A DNA stretch of 64,000 bases, from positions 1,178,001 to 1,242,000 of the forward strand of contig NZ_AP018164.1 in assembly GCF_002356315.1 (NCBI RefSeq), given 5' to 3'. This stretch comes from Mycobacterium shigaense (GTDB lineage Bacteria > Actinomycetota > Actinomycetes > Mycobacteriales > Mycobacteriaceae). Both the position numbers and the translations under genes were made by a program. Shown one piece after another: positions 17,610-27,163 of this stretch; within the stretch, counting starts at the first letter, position 1; each line of letters opens with the position of its first letter. The notes below the pieces were generated by a model. The model saw only the letters and a list, made by a program, of their open reading frames with translations, did not search any database and was not told the DNA's origin.

Positions 17610-20237
17610 ATGTCGTCAGCGCCCAAGGTAGCCGATGTACCGGACCTGAGCGGCTTGACCGCGAAGCAGGTCGCGGCGGCGCCCGCCGACGAGTTGCTGC
17701 GCCGGCTGGCCAGTTCGACCGCCGGACTGTCGAGTTCGGAGGCGGCCGCTCGGCTGCTGCGATGCGGCCCCAATGCGGTTCGCACGCATCGGGTCAGCGC
17801 GCTGGCGGTGCTCGGCCGCCAACTGCGCAACGCGGTGCTCATCCTGCTGGCGGGCACGGCGATCGTCTCGTACTTTCTCGGCGACAGCATGCAGGCGGTC
17901 ATCATCGGCATCATCCTGGCCGCCAGCATCGGGCTGGGCTTCGTCAACGAATACCGCGCCGAGCATGCCGCCGCCGAATTGCATGCCCGGATGCGTCACT
18001 CGGCGCTGGCCTGTCGGGACGGGCAGTTCGTCACGGTCAACGTCACCGAGCTGGTGCCCGGCGACGTCATTCGGTTGTCGTTGGGTGAGGCGGTGCCGGC
18101 TGATGTTCGGCTGCTGCACGTCAGCGGTCTGGAATGCAACGAAAGCATCCTGACCGGCGAGTCGACCGGCTCGGAGAAATCACCGGAGCCCGTCGCCGCC
18201 GGCGCGGAGCTGGCCGACTCCGTCGACCTAGCGTTCATGGGAACCATTGTCAGTGCCGGAGAAGGCACGGGGTTGGTGTACGCCACCGGAAAAAACGCGG
18301 AATTCGGCCGCATCGCAGCAGGTTTGGACGACAAGCAGCCCGAGACCGACTTCCAGAAGGGGCTGCGGCGGTTCTCCTACCTGTTGCTGCAAGTCGCGGT
18401 CGCGCTGATGACGATCATCCTGGTCAGCAACCTGCTGTTGCGTAAGCCGTTGATCGACTCCGTGCTGTTCTCGCTGGCGATCGCCGTCGGCATCACGCCG
18501 CAGCTGTTGCCCGCGGTGGTCAGTGCCAGCCTCGCGGCCGGCTCTCGACAGCTGGCCAAGGTGAAGGTGCTCGTCAAGCGATTGGTGTGCATCGAGGATC
18601 TCGGCGACATCGACATCCTGGTCACAGACAAGACCGGCACGCTGACGGAGGGTCAGATCCGCCTGGTGGACACGATCGATCCGAGCGGCGAGCACGACGA
18701 GGCGGTCCGGCGTCTCGGATTGCTGGCCAGCGACGTCGATCCGGAATCGGCCGGCATGAGCGCCAACCCGCTCGATGCGGCGCTCTGGGACTCGCCGGAC
18801 TGCCGGCAGCTGGTGGGAGCTGCGGTGCGCCGGGTCGCGATAGTGCCGTTCGACCATGAACGGCGCGCCACCTCCGTCCTGGTCGACGACGACGGAAAAC
18901 GCGTGCTGGTGGTCAAAGGTGCACCCGAACAGATCTTGGCCCGATGCCAGGCAACCGCCGCCGTCGCCGAGGACACCCTCGCCGGCCTGTTCGGGGCCGG
19001 CCGCCGCGTGGTGGCCGTAGCCGCCAGGCCCGCGGACGGGCTCGCGACGATTGGCCCCGGTGACGAACACGGTCTGACGCTGGCGGGTTTCCTGGTCTTC
19101 GCCGACGAACCGAAACCCGCTGCGCGCCAATCCTTGTTGGACCTGGCCGAGCTGGGCATCGAGACCAAGATCGCCACCGGCGACAATCCGCGCGTCGCCG
19201 AAAAGGTCTGTGCCGAGCTGGGTTTGGCGTCCAAGGGCACCATCACCGGTGCGCAGCTCGAAGAGCTCGGTGACGATGAATTCGTCGAAGCCGCACAGAA
19301 CCACACCATCTTTGCCCGCATCTCGCCCGAGCAGAAGGCCCGGTTGATCGTCTCGTTGCGCCGGCACGGCCGGTCGGTCGGCTTCCTGGGTGACGGGGTC
19401 AACGACGCGCTGGGACTGCACGCCGCCGACGTCGGAATCTCGGTCGACAGCGCGACAGATGTCGCCAAGGACGCGGCAGACGTCGTACTGCTGGAAAAGG
19501 ACTTGGGCGTGCTGGCCACCGGCGTGGCCGAGGGCCGGCGTATCTTCGCCAACACCATCAAGTACGTGCTGATGGGTACGTCGAGCAACTTCGGCAATAT
19601 GTTCAGCGCCGCAGCCGCTTCCGCGCTGCTGCCCTTTCTGCCGATGCTGCCCAGCCAGATCCTGCTGAACAACCTGCTTTACGATTCCTCGCAGCTGGCA
19701 ATCCCCACCGACCGCGTCGACGAGGAGCAGCTGCACGCGCCGTCGCATTGGAATGTCGCGTTCATCCGCCGGTTCATGCTCGTCTTCGGTCCGATCAGCT
19801 CGCTGTTCGACTTCTTGACCTTCGGCCTGATGCTGGGCGTGCTGCACGCCGGCGCGATCGAGTTCCGGACGGGCTGGTTCGTGGAATCGCTGGCGACTCA
19901 GACGCTGATCATCTTTGCCATCCGCACCCGCAAGGTGCCGTTCTTCCGCAGCCGGCCCAGCGTGCCGCTGGCGATCACCACTCTCACGGTGGTCGCCGTC
20001 GGGGTCGTGCTCACGATCTCGCCGCTGGCCCACACCCTTGGCTTCACCCCGCTCCCGTGGCCGTTTTTCGCCGCGCTGGGTGCGTTCGTGGTCAGTTATC
20101 TAGTGCTCGTGGAACTCGCCAAGGTGATGTTCTACGCGGAGCCGATGCATCTGGCCGGAGCACCGCATCGCATCCGCGGACGGTCACATCGCATTCGGCG
20201 ACGGGCCGCCCGCTTTCACCACACGGATCAGGTCTGA
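17610..20237 (+). CDS. mgtA: P-type Mg(2+)-transporting ATPase, MgtA type
   Basis: A P3B-type ATPase of 875 residues. The cation-ATPase N-terminal domain is at residues 20-90, LTGES near 185, DKTGTLT near 347, TGDNPRVAEKVC near 526 and GDGVNDALG near 594. The late segment LLYDSSQLAIPTDRVDEEQ is characteristic of MgtA/MgtB, so Mg(2+) import is the best prediction. About ten membrane spans can be counted. It is preceded closely by phoY1, and a DosR-like site lies upstream of that gene, which suggests control by oxygen status (inference). The last 10 bases overlap the convergent DUF732 gene. Confidence 0.88.
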   Translation: MSSAPKVADVPDLSGLTAKQVAAAPADELLRRLASSTAGLSSSEAAARLLRCGPNAVRTHRVSALAVLGRQLRNAVLILLAGTAIVSYFLGDSMQAVIIGIILAASIGLGFVNEYRAEHAAAELHARMRHSALACRDGQFVTVNVTELVPGDVIRLSLGEAVPADVRLLHVSGLECNESILTGESTGSEKSPEPVAAGAELADSVDLAFMGTIVSAGEGTGLVYATGKNAEFGRIAAGLDDKQPETDFQKGLRRFSYLLLQVAVALMTIILVSNLLLRKPLIDSVLFSLAIAVGITPQLLPAVVSASLAAGSRQLAKVKVLVKRLVCIEDLGDIDILVTDKTGTLTEGQIRLVDTIDPSGEHDEAVRRLGLLASDVDPESAGMSANPLDAALWDSPDCRQLVGAAVRRVAIVPFDHERRATSVLVDDDGKRVLVVKGAPEQILARCQATAAVAEDTLAGLFGAGRRVVAVAARPADGLATIGPGDEHGLTLAGFLVFADEPKPAARQSLLDLAELGIETKIATGDNPRVAEKVCAELGLASKGTITGAQLEELGDDEFVEAAQNHTIFARISPEQKARLIVSLRRHGRSVGFLGDGVNDALGLHAADVGISVDSATDVAKDAADVVLLEKDLGVLATGVAEGRRIFANTIKYVLMGTSSNFGNMFSAAAASALLPFLPMLPSQILLNNLLYDSSQLAIPTDRVDEEQLHAPSHWNVAFIRRFMLVFGPISSLFDFLTFGLMLGVLHAGAIEFRTGWFVESLATQTLIIFAIRTRKVPFFRSRPSVPLAITTLTVVAVGVVLTISPLAHTLGFTPLPWPFFAALGAFVVSYLVLVELAKVMFYAEPMHLAGAPHRIRGRSHRIRRRAARFHHTDQV

Positions 20238-20620
20238 GGCGCGTTCTGCTCGCCGGCGGGCTGGGGCGGCGGGTTCTTCGATACGTCCGGCATGAACTGC
20301 GGGCAGTACGCCTTGATGGCCGCGCCCACGAAAAAGCCGGTGTCGTAGTCGGGCAGGCCGCTGCTGTTCTCGACGTCCTGCTCCACATTCGTCAGGTTCA
20401 TCCCGGTGTCGAGGTACTCGCAGACTTTGTGACCGGCAGCGATCGCGGCCTGGGAGGACGTGTGGTTGATGTCGTCCTTCTTCAGGATGGCCAGGAACTG
20501 GTTGTCGGCCGAGTCCGCGCGGGCGATCGGGGCAGGTCCGAGCAGGGCGGCCGCCGACATCAGGCCGGCCGCCGACAGCGACAGCGCCGCGCCGAACTTG
20601 CGGATGCGGGCATTGGTCAT
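20228..20620 (-). CDS. Secreted DUF732-domain protein
   Basis: A 130-residue small exported protein typical of mycobacteria. A signal peptide runs to about residue 36 (PIARADS). The mature part contains the DUF732 pattern of a Leu/Asp-rich helix (DNQFLAILKKDDI) and two conserved Cys (KVCEYLD, AYCPQF). I chose the ATG at 20620, which has a GGGGAG upstream; an earlier in-frame start adds 13 residues before the signal peptide. Function is unknown for the family. The Pro/Gln-rich C-terminus looks disordered. Confidence 0.8.
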   Translation of the reverse strand: MTNARIRKFGAALSLSAAGLMSAAALLGPAPIARADSADNQFLAILKKDDINHTSSQAAIAAGHKVCEYLDTGMNLTNVEQDVENSSGLPDYDTGFFVGAAIKAYCPQFMPDVSKNPPPQPAGEQNAPQT

Positions 20621-20822
20621 TTCCGATACTCCCCTGAGGCTGAATCGCAATTGGTCCAATACATTATGTCGGCGGTGCGGGTGGCCGGGAGGTTAAATCT
20701 CGGGGAGATTCAAGGGACGCCGGGATGGCGACTACGACAATTTGACGCTGTGCTGTGTCGGCCGTCACTCTTGAGCAGCAGGTACCCCTCTATCCGCGAG
20801 CACAATCGGTAATTTGACGCCC

Positions 20823-21764
20823 ATGCCGTACCGACGATGGCTATCGCTGGCCGTGCTGGCCGTGCTGGCCGTGCTGGCCGTGCTGGCCGCCTGCTTGGTC
20901 GGTTGCGGCGTGCGGCATGTGTCGGTCACCCATCGCGACCTGACCGGGACATTTCGTTCCGGCGGCATGAACCGGACCTATCTCCTGCACCTGCCGCCCG
21001 GTGACCCGGTTGGCCTCGTGCTGAGCCTGCACGGCGGCGGCGGCACCGGGAACGGGCAGCGCGGACTGACCGAATTCGACTCCGTCGCCGACACGAACAA
21101 CCTGCTGGTCGTCTACCCCGACGGCTACGACAAGAGCTGGGCGGACGGGCGCGGGGCCTCTCCGGCCGATCGCCGCCACATCGACGACGTCGGCTTCCTG
21201 ACGGGGCTGGCCGCCAAGCTGCAGAACGACTACAACATCGCGCCCGGTCACGTATTCGTCACCGGGATGTCCAACGGCGGGTTCATGTCCAACCGGCTCG
21301 CCTGCGACCGCGCCGACATGTTCGCCGCGATCGCGCCCGTGGCCGGAACCCTCGGCGTCGGCGTGGCCTGCAAACCGTCGCGCCCGGTCTCGGTGTGGGA
21401 GGCGCACGGAACCGCCGATCCGCTGGTGCCCTACAACGGCGGCGTCGTGCATGGCCGCGGCGGGCTGAGCCGCTCCATCTCGGTGGGCAGCATGGTGGAC
21501 AAGTGGCGCGCGGCGAACGGGTGCCAGAGCAATCCGGCGTCGCAGGTGCTGCCCAACGTGGGTGACGGCACCGTCGTGCGACGCTATGACTCCGCCGAAT
21601 GCACTTCGTCCACCGAGGTGGTGCTCTACCAGATCGACAACGGCGGACACACCTGGCCGGGCGGCAAGCAGTACCTGCCCAAGGCAATCATCGGCCCCAC
21701 CACGCGCGCGCTGGACGGCTCGGAGGCGATTGCCCAGTTCTTCCTGACCCACGCTCGCGACTAG
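20823..21764 (+). CDS. lpqC: Lipoprotein LpqC, polyhydroxybutyrate-depolymerase-like esterase
   Basis: A 313-residue alpha/beta hydrolase of the PHB depolymerase/feruloyl esterase type. The N-terminus is a lipoprotein signal peptide ending in a lipobox-like CLVGC near residue 27. The oxyanion segment LSLHGGGGTG is near residue 65, the nucleophile elbow GMSNGG near 147, the Asp in HGTADPLVPY and the His in NGGHTWPGG. The ATG at 20823 was preferred over a TTG nine bases upstream. The signal peptide includes an in-frame nine-base tandem repeat. In H37Rv lpqC also neighbours nei. Confidence 0.88.
   Translation: MPYRRWLSLAVLAVLAVLAVLAACLVGCGVRHVSVTHRDLTGTFRSGGMNRTYLLHLPPGDPVGLVLSLHGGGGTGNGQRGLTEFDSVADTNNLLVVYPDGYDKSWADGRGASPADRRHIDDVGFLTGLAAKLQNDYNIAPGHVFVTGMSNGGFMSNRLACDRADMFAAIAPVAGTLGVGVACKPSRPVSVWEAHGTADPLVPYNGGVVHGRGGLSRSISVGSMVDKWRAANGCQSNPASQVLPNVGDGTVVRRYDSAECTSSTEVVLYQIDNGGHTWPGGKQYLPKAIIGPTTRALDGSEAIAQFFLTHARD
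20847..20888 (+). repeat. Nine-base tandem repeat in lpqC signal peptide
   Basis: The unit CTGGCCGTG is repeated four times and followed by a partial CTGGCC. It encodes a Leu-Ala-Val repeat that lengthens the hydrophobic core of the lipoprotein signal peptide. Each copy adds three residues, so copy-number change keeps the frame. Confidence 0.9.
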
Positions 21765-21767
21765 CGC

Positions 21768-22535
21768 TCACACCTGGCAGGACGGGCACCAGTACGTCAC
21801 CCGCTCGCCGGTGTCGTCGCGCCGGATGCGGGTGCCGCAACGGCGGCAGTTCTCGCCGGCCCGACCGTATACCCACAGTTGCCGGCCCTGCCGGGTGTCG
21901 CCGGTGGTGCACCGGTTCCAGCGAAAACGGTTGAGCCACAACATGTCCCGCGCTCGGGATGCCAAACGTCCCGGATTGCCGATCGCGCTGACCGGCGCGG
22001 TGGGCTGATGCCCTGTGACGAAACACAATTCGTTGCAGTACACGTTGCCGATCCCGGCCATTACCCGCTGGTCCAGCAGCGCCTCGGCGATCGGGCGGTC
22101 GGGGCGCGCGACGAGGTTGGCCGCGGCGACCCGGGGGTCCCAGTCCGGGCCCAGGAGGTCGGGGCCCAAATGCGCGACGGCGTCCCCGTCGTGGTCGCGG
22201 TCGAGTATCTCCAGCACGCCGAGGTCGATGCCGGTGGCACGAATCAGCCCGGCTTCCAGGATGATTCGTGCCCGGTGGTCCACCCGCACCGGGCGATTAC
22301 TGTCTGGGAAGCCGACCCGCCAGCTGCCGTCCATCTTCAGATGCGAATGAATGCTGGCCGGCCCGACGCGCATGAACAGGTGCTTGCCCCGACTGAACAC
22401 CTCGTCCACCACCTGACCGGTGAGGTCGACGGTGGCGAATTGTGGCACCCGGATGTCGCAGCGGGTCAGTGCGAGACCGGTCAGGTGCTGGCGCAGGGTG
22501 GCCGCCGTGTGCCAGACGGTGTCGCCCTCAGGCAT
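21768..22535 (-). CDS. nei: Endonuclease VIII-type DNA glycosylase Nei
   Basis: Fpg/Nei-family glycosylase of 255 residues, the M. tuberculosis Rv3297 length. It excises oxidised bases and cuts the abasic site. The N-terminal Pro-Glu catalytic pair (MPEGDTVW) is intact, as are the helix-two-turn-helix segment (GIGNVYCNE near residue 170) and a C-terminal zinc finger of four Cys (CRRCG and CPSC). It is followed on the same strand by the start of nothing closer than lpqC, which converges on it; lhr lies ten bases upstream, so lhr-nei form a DNA repair unit. Confidence 0.92.
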   Translation of the reverse strand: MPEGDTVWHTAATLRQHLTGLALTRCDIRVPQFATVDLTGQVVDEVFSRGKHLFMRVGPASIHSHLKMDGSWRVGFPDSNRPVRVDHRARIILEAGLIRATGIDLGVLEILDRDHDGDAVAHLGPDLLGPDWDPRVAAANLVARPDRPIAEALLDQRVMAGIGNVYCNELCFVTGHQPTAPVSAIGNPGRLASRARDMLWLNRFRWNRCTTGDTRQGRQLWVYGRAGENCRRCGTRIRRDDTGERVTYWCPSCQV

Positions 22536-22545
22536 CAGTCATCGC

Positions 22546-25500
22546 TCACCGCAGCCGCATCCCACGCGGGGTGCGGGTGAAGCCGGCCTCGGACAGCGCG
22601 GCGGTGACCGGGCCCGGGCCGCCCGCCGACGGCTGCAGGGCCGGCGTCCCGTCGATGCGCTCGACGAGGAGGGATGCGACTCGCCCGGCGGACACCAGCT
22701 CGGCCAGCGCGACCGCGGCGGCGTGGTGGGCGGCGGGGTCGGCGGTGAACGTCAACAGCGAGCGGCCGCCGCGCTCGAGGAACCAGGCCAGCTCGCCGTT
22801 CACCAGCACGACCAGCGCCCCGGCCTTGCGCCCGGGCCGGGCGCCCTCGGGAGTGGGCCAGGGCAGGGCCGCGCCATAGGGATTGGCCGGGTCGGCGGCG
22901 GCCAGCACGACGGCGGAGTATTCCGGCCGCTCCGGATCTTGGAAAGACCCGGGCTCGTCGAGATAGCTGCGCAGGCGGTCGACGGTCGAGGCGACGGCGA
23001 ACTGCGCGCCGCCCAGTGACTCCACGAAATAGCCGCGCTGGCACCGGCCGGCCTCCTCGAAGGTGCTCAGCACCTTGTACAGCGTGGCGAATCCGCCCGG
23101 CACGCCCTCGGCGGTCACCGCGCCCCTGGTGAGCACGCCGTGCCGGTTCAACAGCAGCTCGGCCTGGTAGTGCGCGCGCAGCGTGGAATCCGGCTCGGCG
23201 GCCGGCAGGGCCGACCAGCGGCCGGCCACCGTCGCATCGATGCTGCGGTGCTGGGCGTGCGCCACGCTGTAGCGGCTCAGTCGCGGCGGCCGGCGGCCCC
23301 GGTGCGCCGGGGCGGAACGCTTGCGGCCGCCGGTGCCGGCGAGCACCGCGCGCACCGGGGCGAAGGTGTCGCCGGTGACCCAGCCGGCCCAGATCAGTTC
23401 CCAAAGCGCCTCTTTGAGCGCCGACTCGGAGGGGCCGGGAGCGAGCTGGCGGAAGAAGTACCCGCCGCCGCCGGCCAGCGTGTCCAGGATCGCCCGGTGG
23501 GTGTCGGTGAAGTCGATCTCCTCGGGTGCGGTCAGGGTGAGCGGCGCCGTGTCGCTGGCGTGCAGCGTGATCCAGCCGTCGCTGCCCGAGATCGACCCGG
23601 CGCCCGACCAGCTGACCTCGCCGGTCGCCAGCAGCTCGTCGAGCATCGCCGGCGAGTAGTCGCGGACCCGCGGGGCCAGCACCAGCGGCTCGAGCGCTGA
23701 GGCCGGAATCCGGACCCCGGCCAGCTGGTCGATCACCGACATCAGGCCGTCGGCCCCCGCATAGCCGCCGGTCAGGCCGTGCCAGCCCGGCAGGAAGCGG
23801 CCGTAGGCGGCGGTGCTCACCGGCTCGACCTGGGCGCGCAGCGCCGCCAGCGAACGGCGCCGCAGGATGCGCAACACCTCCGCGTCGCACCATTGCTCGC
23901 CGCCCGGGCCCCCGGCCGTGTCGCCCCCGGCGACGAAGTCGCCGCGCACCAGCCGCCCTCCCGTAGATCCTGAGCCGGCGAGCCGGCCGAGCACGTCGGC
24001 GGTCACCCGCAGGCCCAGGCCGAAGCGGGCCGCGGCCTCGGCGGTGCTGAACGGCGGGTGGGTGCGGGCGTAGCGGCCCAGCAGCTCGCCGAGCGGATCG
24101 GCGACCTGCTCGGCGAAGGCGGCCGGGACGCCCACCGGCACCGCCACCCCGACGCCGTCGCGCAGCCGGCCGATGTCCTCGATGGCGACCCACCAGTTGC
24201 GACCGGCGAACGACACGGTCAGCGCCCGGCGGGCGGCGCGCAGGCCCTCCAGCCAGCCGCCGACGTCGTCGGCGGCGGCCCGGGCGGCGACCTCGTCCTC
24301 GGTCAGCGGGCCCAGCAGCCGCAGCAGATCGGCAACGGCCTCGGCGTCGCGCGCGGCGCGGTCGGCCGACAGGTGCTGCAACTGGCGGCCGGTGGCGGCG
24401 ACGACGTCCGGGTCGAGCAGCTCACGTAGTTCCACGCGGCCGAGGAGCTCGGCGAGCAGCGTGCTGTCCAACGACAGCGCGGCGGCGCGGCGTTCGGCCA
24501 GCGGGGTGTCGCCCTCGTACATGAACGCGCCGACGTAGCCGAACAGCAGCGAGGCCGCGAAGGGGGAGGGCCGGACGGTCTCGACCTCGAGCACCCGGAT
24601 GCGCCGCGCGGCGATGCCCGACATCAGCTCGACCAGCGCGGGCACGTCGTAGACGTCCTGTAGGCATTCCCGGATGGTTTCCAGCACGACCGGGAAATCG
24701 GGGTACCTGCGCGCCACCTCCAGCAGCTGGGCCGCGCGCTGGCGCTGCTGCCACAGCGGCGAGCGGCGGCCGGGCTGGCGGCGCGGCAGCAGCAGGGCGC
24801 GGGCCGCGCATTCCCGGAATCGCGAGGCGAACAGCGCCGAGGAGCCCACCTCGGTGGTGACGACGGGATCGATTTCGTCGGCCTCGAAGACGAACAGCTC
24901 GGCGCCGGGTGGGTTTTCGTCCAGGGTGTCGGGCAGCCGGACCACGATGCCGTCGTCGGAGGCGGTCGGCTTCTCGTCGATGCCGTAGCGCTCGCGCAGC
25001 TGCCGGCTCACCGCCAGCGCGAGCGGGCCGTGCACCCGCAGCCCGTACGGCGAATGCAGGATCACCCGCCAGTCGCCGAGCTCGTCGCGGAACCGCTCGA
25101 CCAGCAGGGTGGTGTCGGTGGGCACCACCCCGGCCGTGGTCCGCTGCTCGTCCAGCAGCCCCCACAGATTGTCGGTCGCGTAGGCATCGAAACCCAATGC
25201 CGCACAACGCTTGTCGAAGTCGCTGCGGGCCAGGCCGGACAGCTCGCCGGTGAACGCACCCAGTGCGGCGCCCAGCTCGGCGGGGCGCCCCGCGTCGTCG
25301 CCGCGCCAGAACGGCAGCCGGGCCGGCTGGCCGGGCGCGGGGATCACCAGCACCCGGTCGTGCGTGATCTCGGTGATCCGCCAGCTTGTGGCGCCCAGCG
25401 AGATGACATCGCCGGGTCGCGACTCGTAAACCATCTCCTCGTCCAGTTCGCCTACCCGCGAAGGCTTTTCGGAGTCGGTGGCCAGGTACACGGCGAATTG

Positions 25501-27114
25501 CCCGCGATCGGGGATGGCGCCCCCGGACGTGACGGCCAGCCGTTGCGCGCCGGGCCGTGCGGTCAGCGTGCCGGTGTCGCGGTCGTAGACCAGCCGCGGT
25601 CGCAGCTCGGCGAAATCGGTGGACGGGTACTTGCCCGAGAGCAGATCCAGCGTCGCCTCGTACACGCTGCGGGGCAGCGTCGCGAACGGGGCGGCCCGGC
25701 GCACCGTGTCGAACCAGCGGTCGGCGTCCAGCGGCTCCAGCGCGGCCGCCGCGACGGTCTGCTGGGCCAGGATGTCGAGCGGGTTGGTGGGCACCCGCAT
25801 CATCTCGATCTGCCCGCCCAGCATCCGCTGCACGCTGACCGCACACCCGATCAGGTCGGTGCGGTGCTTGGGGAACAGCACCCCCCGGGAGACCTCGCCG
25901 ACTTGATGGCCGGCCCGCCCGATGCGCTGCAGGCCGCTGGCCACCGACGGCGGCGCCTCCACCTGGATCACCAGATCGACGGCGCCCATGTCGATGCCCA
26001 GTTCCAGGCTCGACGTCGCCACCACCGCCTTGAGCAGTCCGCGTTTGAGGTCCTCTTCGACCACGGCGCGTTGTTCCTTGCTGACCGAACCGTGGTGAGC
26101 CCGTGCAAGTATCGGGTCGGCGCCCAGGGTCTGGCCGCTCCCCATGAGGTGCGCCGGCGCCCCGCCCGGAACCTTCGGGTTGGCCCCCGTGGGCGTCGAG
26201 AGGCCGCTGCGCTCGGCGTGAATCTCGTTGAGCCGTGCCGTAAGTCGCTCGGCCAGCCGCCGGGAGTTGGCGAACACGATGGTCGAGCTGTGCGACTCGA
26301 TCAGGTCGACCAGCCGCGCCTCGACGTCGGGCCAGATGCTGTTGTTCGCCAAATTGGCCATGTCGGGCACCGGCACGGCCACGGTGAGCTCGAAGGACTT
26401 GGACGACGGCGGGGCCACGATGGTTGTCCGAGTCGTCGGGCCCCCGCCGGACAGGAACCGGGCCAGCTCCTCGGGCGGGCGCACGGTCGCCGACAGCCCG
26501 ATGCGCTGCGCGGGGCGCCCGGCAGAGCAGCCGTGGCGCAGTTCGTCCAGCCGCTCCAGCGACAGGGCCAGGTGCGCGCCGCGCTTGCCGCCGGCGATGG
26601 CATGGATCTCGTCGACAATCACCGTCTGGACACCGGCCAGGGTTTCGCGCGCGGCCGAGGTTAGCATCAAGAACAGCGACTCCGGGGTGGTGATCAGGAC
26701 ATCCGGCGGGTGGGCGATCAGCTGGCGGCGGGCCGCGGGCGGGGTGTCACCTGAGCGCACACCGACGCTGATGTCGGGCACGGGCAGGCCGTGCCGCTCG
26801 GCGATCCGGGTCAGCCCCGCCAGCGGGGTGCGCAGGTTGCGCTCGACGTCGACCGCCAGCGCCTTGAGCGGTGACACGTACAGCACCCGGGTGCCGCGGG
26901 GCCGGTCGGCCTCGGTCGGGCGGGCCAGGCTGTCCAGCGCCCACAGGAACGCCGCCAGCGTCTTGCCCGACCCGGTCGGCGCGATCACCAACGTGTTCTC
27001 GCCGTCGGCGATGGCCGCCCAGGCGGCGGCCTGCGCGGTCGTCGGCGCGGCGAAGGTGGTGCCGAACCATTCGCGGGTGATAGCGCTGAACCGGCCCAGC
27101 GCATCGGTGCTCAC
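22546..27114 (-). CDS. lhr: Large ATP-dependent DNA helicase Lhr
   Basis: Giant superfamily 2 helicase of 1522 residues (M. tuberculosis Lhr 1513). It translocates 3' to 5' on single-stranded DNA and unwinds RNA:DNA hybrids. Walker A (APTGSGKT near residue 45), DEIH (near 166), and motif VI (QRIGRAGHQVGE near 397) are visible, followed by the winged-helix and long C-terminal Lhr-specific domain. The start is GTG at 27114. It is part of the DNA-damage response in mycobacteria and lies directly upstream of nei. Confidence 0.93.
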   Translation of the reverse strand: MSTDALGRFSAITREWFGTTFAAPTTAQAAAWAAIADGENTLVIAPTGSGKTLAAFLWALDSLARPTEADRPRGTRVLYVSPLKALAVDVERNLRTPLAGLTRIAERHGLPVPDISVGVRSGDTPPAARRQLIAHPPDVLITTPESLFLMLTSAARETLAGVQTVIVDEIHAIAGGKRGAHLALSLERLDELRHGCSAGRPAQRIGLSATVRPPEELARFLSGGGPTTRTTIVAPPSSKSFELTVAVPVPDMANLANNSIWPDVEARLVDLIESHSSTIVFANSRRLAERLTARLNEIHAERSGLSTPTGANPKVPGGAPAHLMGSGQTLGADPILARAHHGSVSKEQRAVVEEDLKRGLLKAVVATSSLELGIDMGAVDLVIQVEAPPSVASGLQRIGRAGHQVGEVSRGVLFPKHRTDLIGCAVSVQRMLGGQIEMMRVPTNPLDILAQQTVAAAALEPLDADRWFDTVRRAAPFATLPRSVYEATLDLLSGKYPSTDFAELRPRLVYDRDTGTLTARPGAQRLAVTSGGAIPDRGQFAVYLATDSEKPSRVGELDEEMVYESRPGDVISLGATSWRITEITHDRVLVIPAPGQPARLPFWRGDDAGRPAELGAALGAFTGELSGLARSDFDKRCAALGFDAYATDNLWGLLDEQRTTAGVVPTDTTLLVERFRDELGDWRVILHSPYGLRVHGPLALAVSRQLRERYGIDEKPTASDDGIVVRLPDTLDENPPGAELFVFEADEIDPVVTTEVGSSALFASRFRECAARALLLPRRQPGRRSPLWQQRQRAAQLLEVARRYPDFPVVLETIRECLQDVYDVPALVELMSGIAARRIRVLEVETVRPSPFAASLLFGYVGAFMYEGDTPLAERRAAALSLDSTLLAELLGRVELRELLDPDVVAATGRQLQHLSADRAARDAEAVADLLRLLGPLTEDEVAARAAADDVGGWLEGLRAARRALTVSFAGRNWWVAIEDIGRLRDGVGVAVPVGVPAAFAEQVADPLGELLGRYARTHPPFSTAEAAARFGLGLRVTADVLGRLAGSGSTGGRLVRGDFVAGGDTAGGPGGEQWCDAEVLRILRRRSLAALRAQVEPVSTAAYGRFLPGWHGLTGGYAGADGLMSVIDQLAGVRIPASALEPLVLAPRVRDYSPAMLDELLATGEVSWSGAGSISGSDGWITLHASDTAPLTLTAPEEIDFTDTHRAILDTLAGGGGYFFRQLAPGPSESALKEALWELIWAGWVTGDTFAPVRAVLAGTGGRKRSAPAHRGRRPPRLSRYSVAHAQHRSIDATVAGRWSALPAAEPDSTLRAHYQAELLLNRHGVLTRGAVTAEGVPGGFATLYKVLSTFEEAGRCQRGYFVESLGGAQFAVASTVDRLRSYLDEPGSFQDPERPEYSAVVLAAADPANPYGAALPWPTPEGARPGRKAGALVVLVNGELAWFLERGGRSLLTFTADPAAHHAAAVALAELVSAGRVASLLVERIDGTPALQPSAGGPGPVTAALSEAGFTRTPRGMRLR

Positions 27115-27163
27115 CTAGCCATGGTGCCAACAGACACCGACAAAAGCCGACGAACGAGAGCGG

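Noticed and set aside
20739..20820. Direct repeat AATTTGACGC (20739 and 20811) before lpqC
   Set aside because: Ten bases twice in an intergenic gap is within chance; TTGAC may be a -35 element but no paired -10 was convincing.
20847..20888. Tandem repeat considered as a CRISPR or minisatellite locus
   Set aside because: Nine-base unit without spacers, inside a coding signal peptide.
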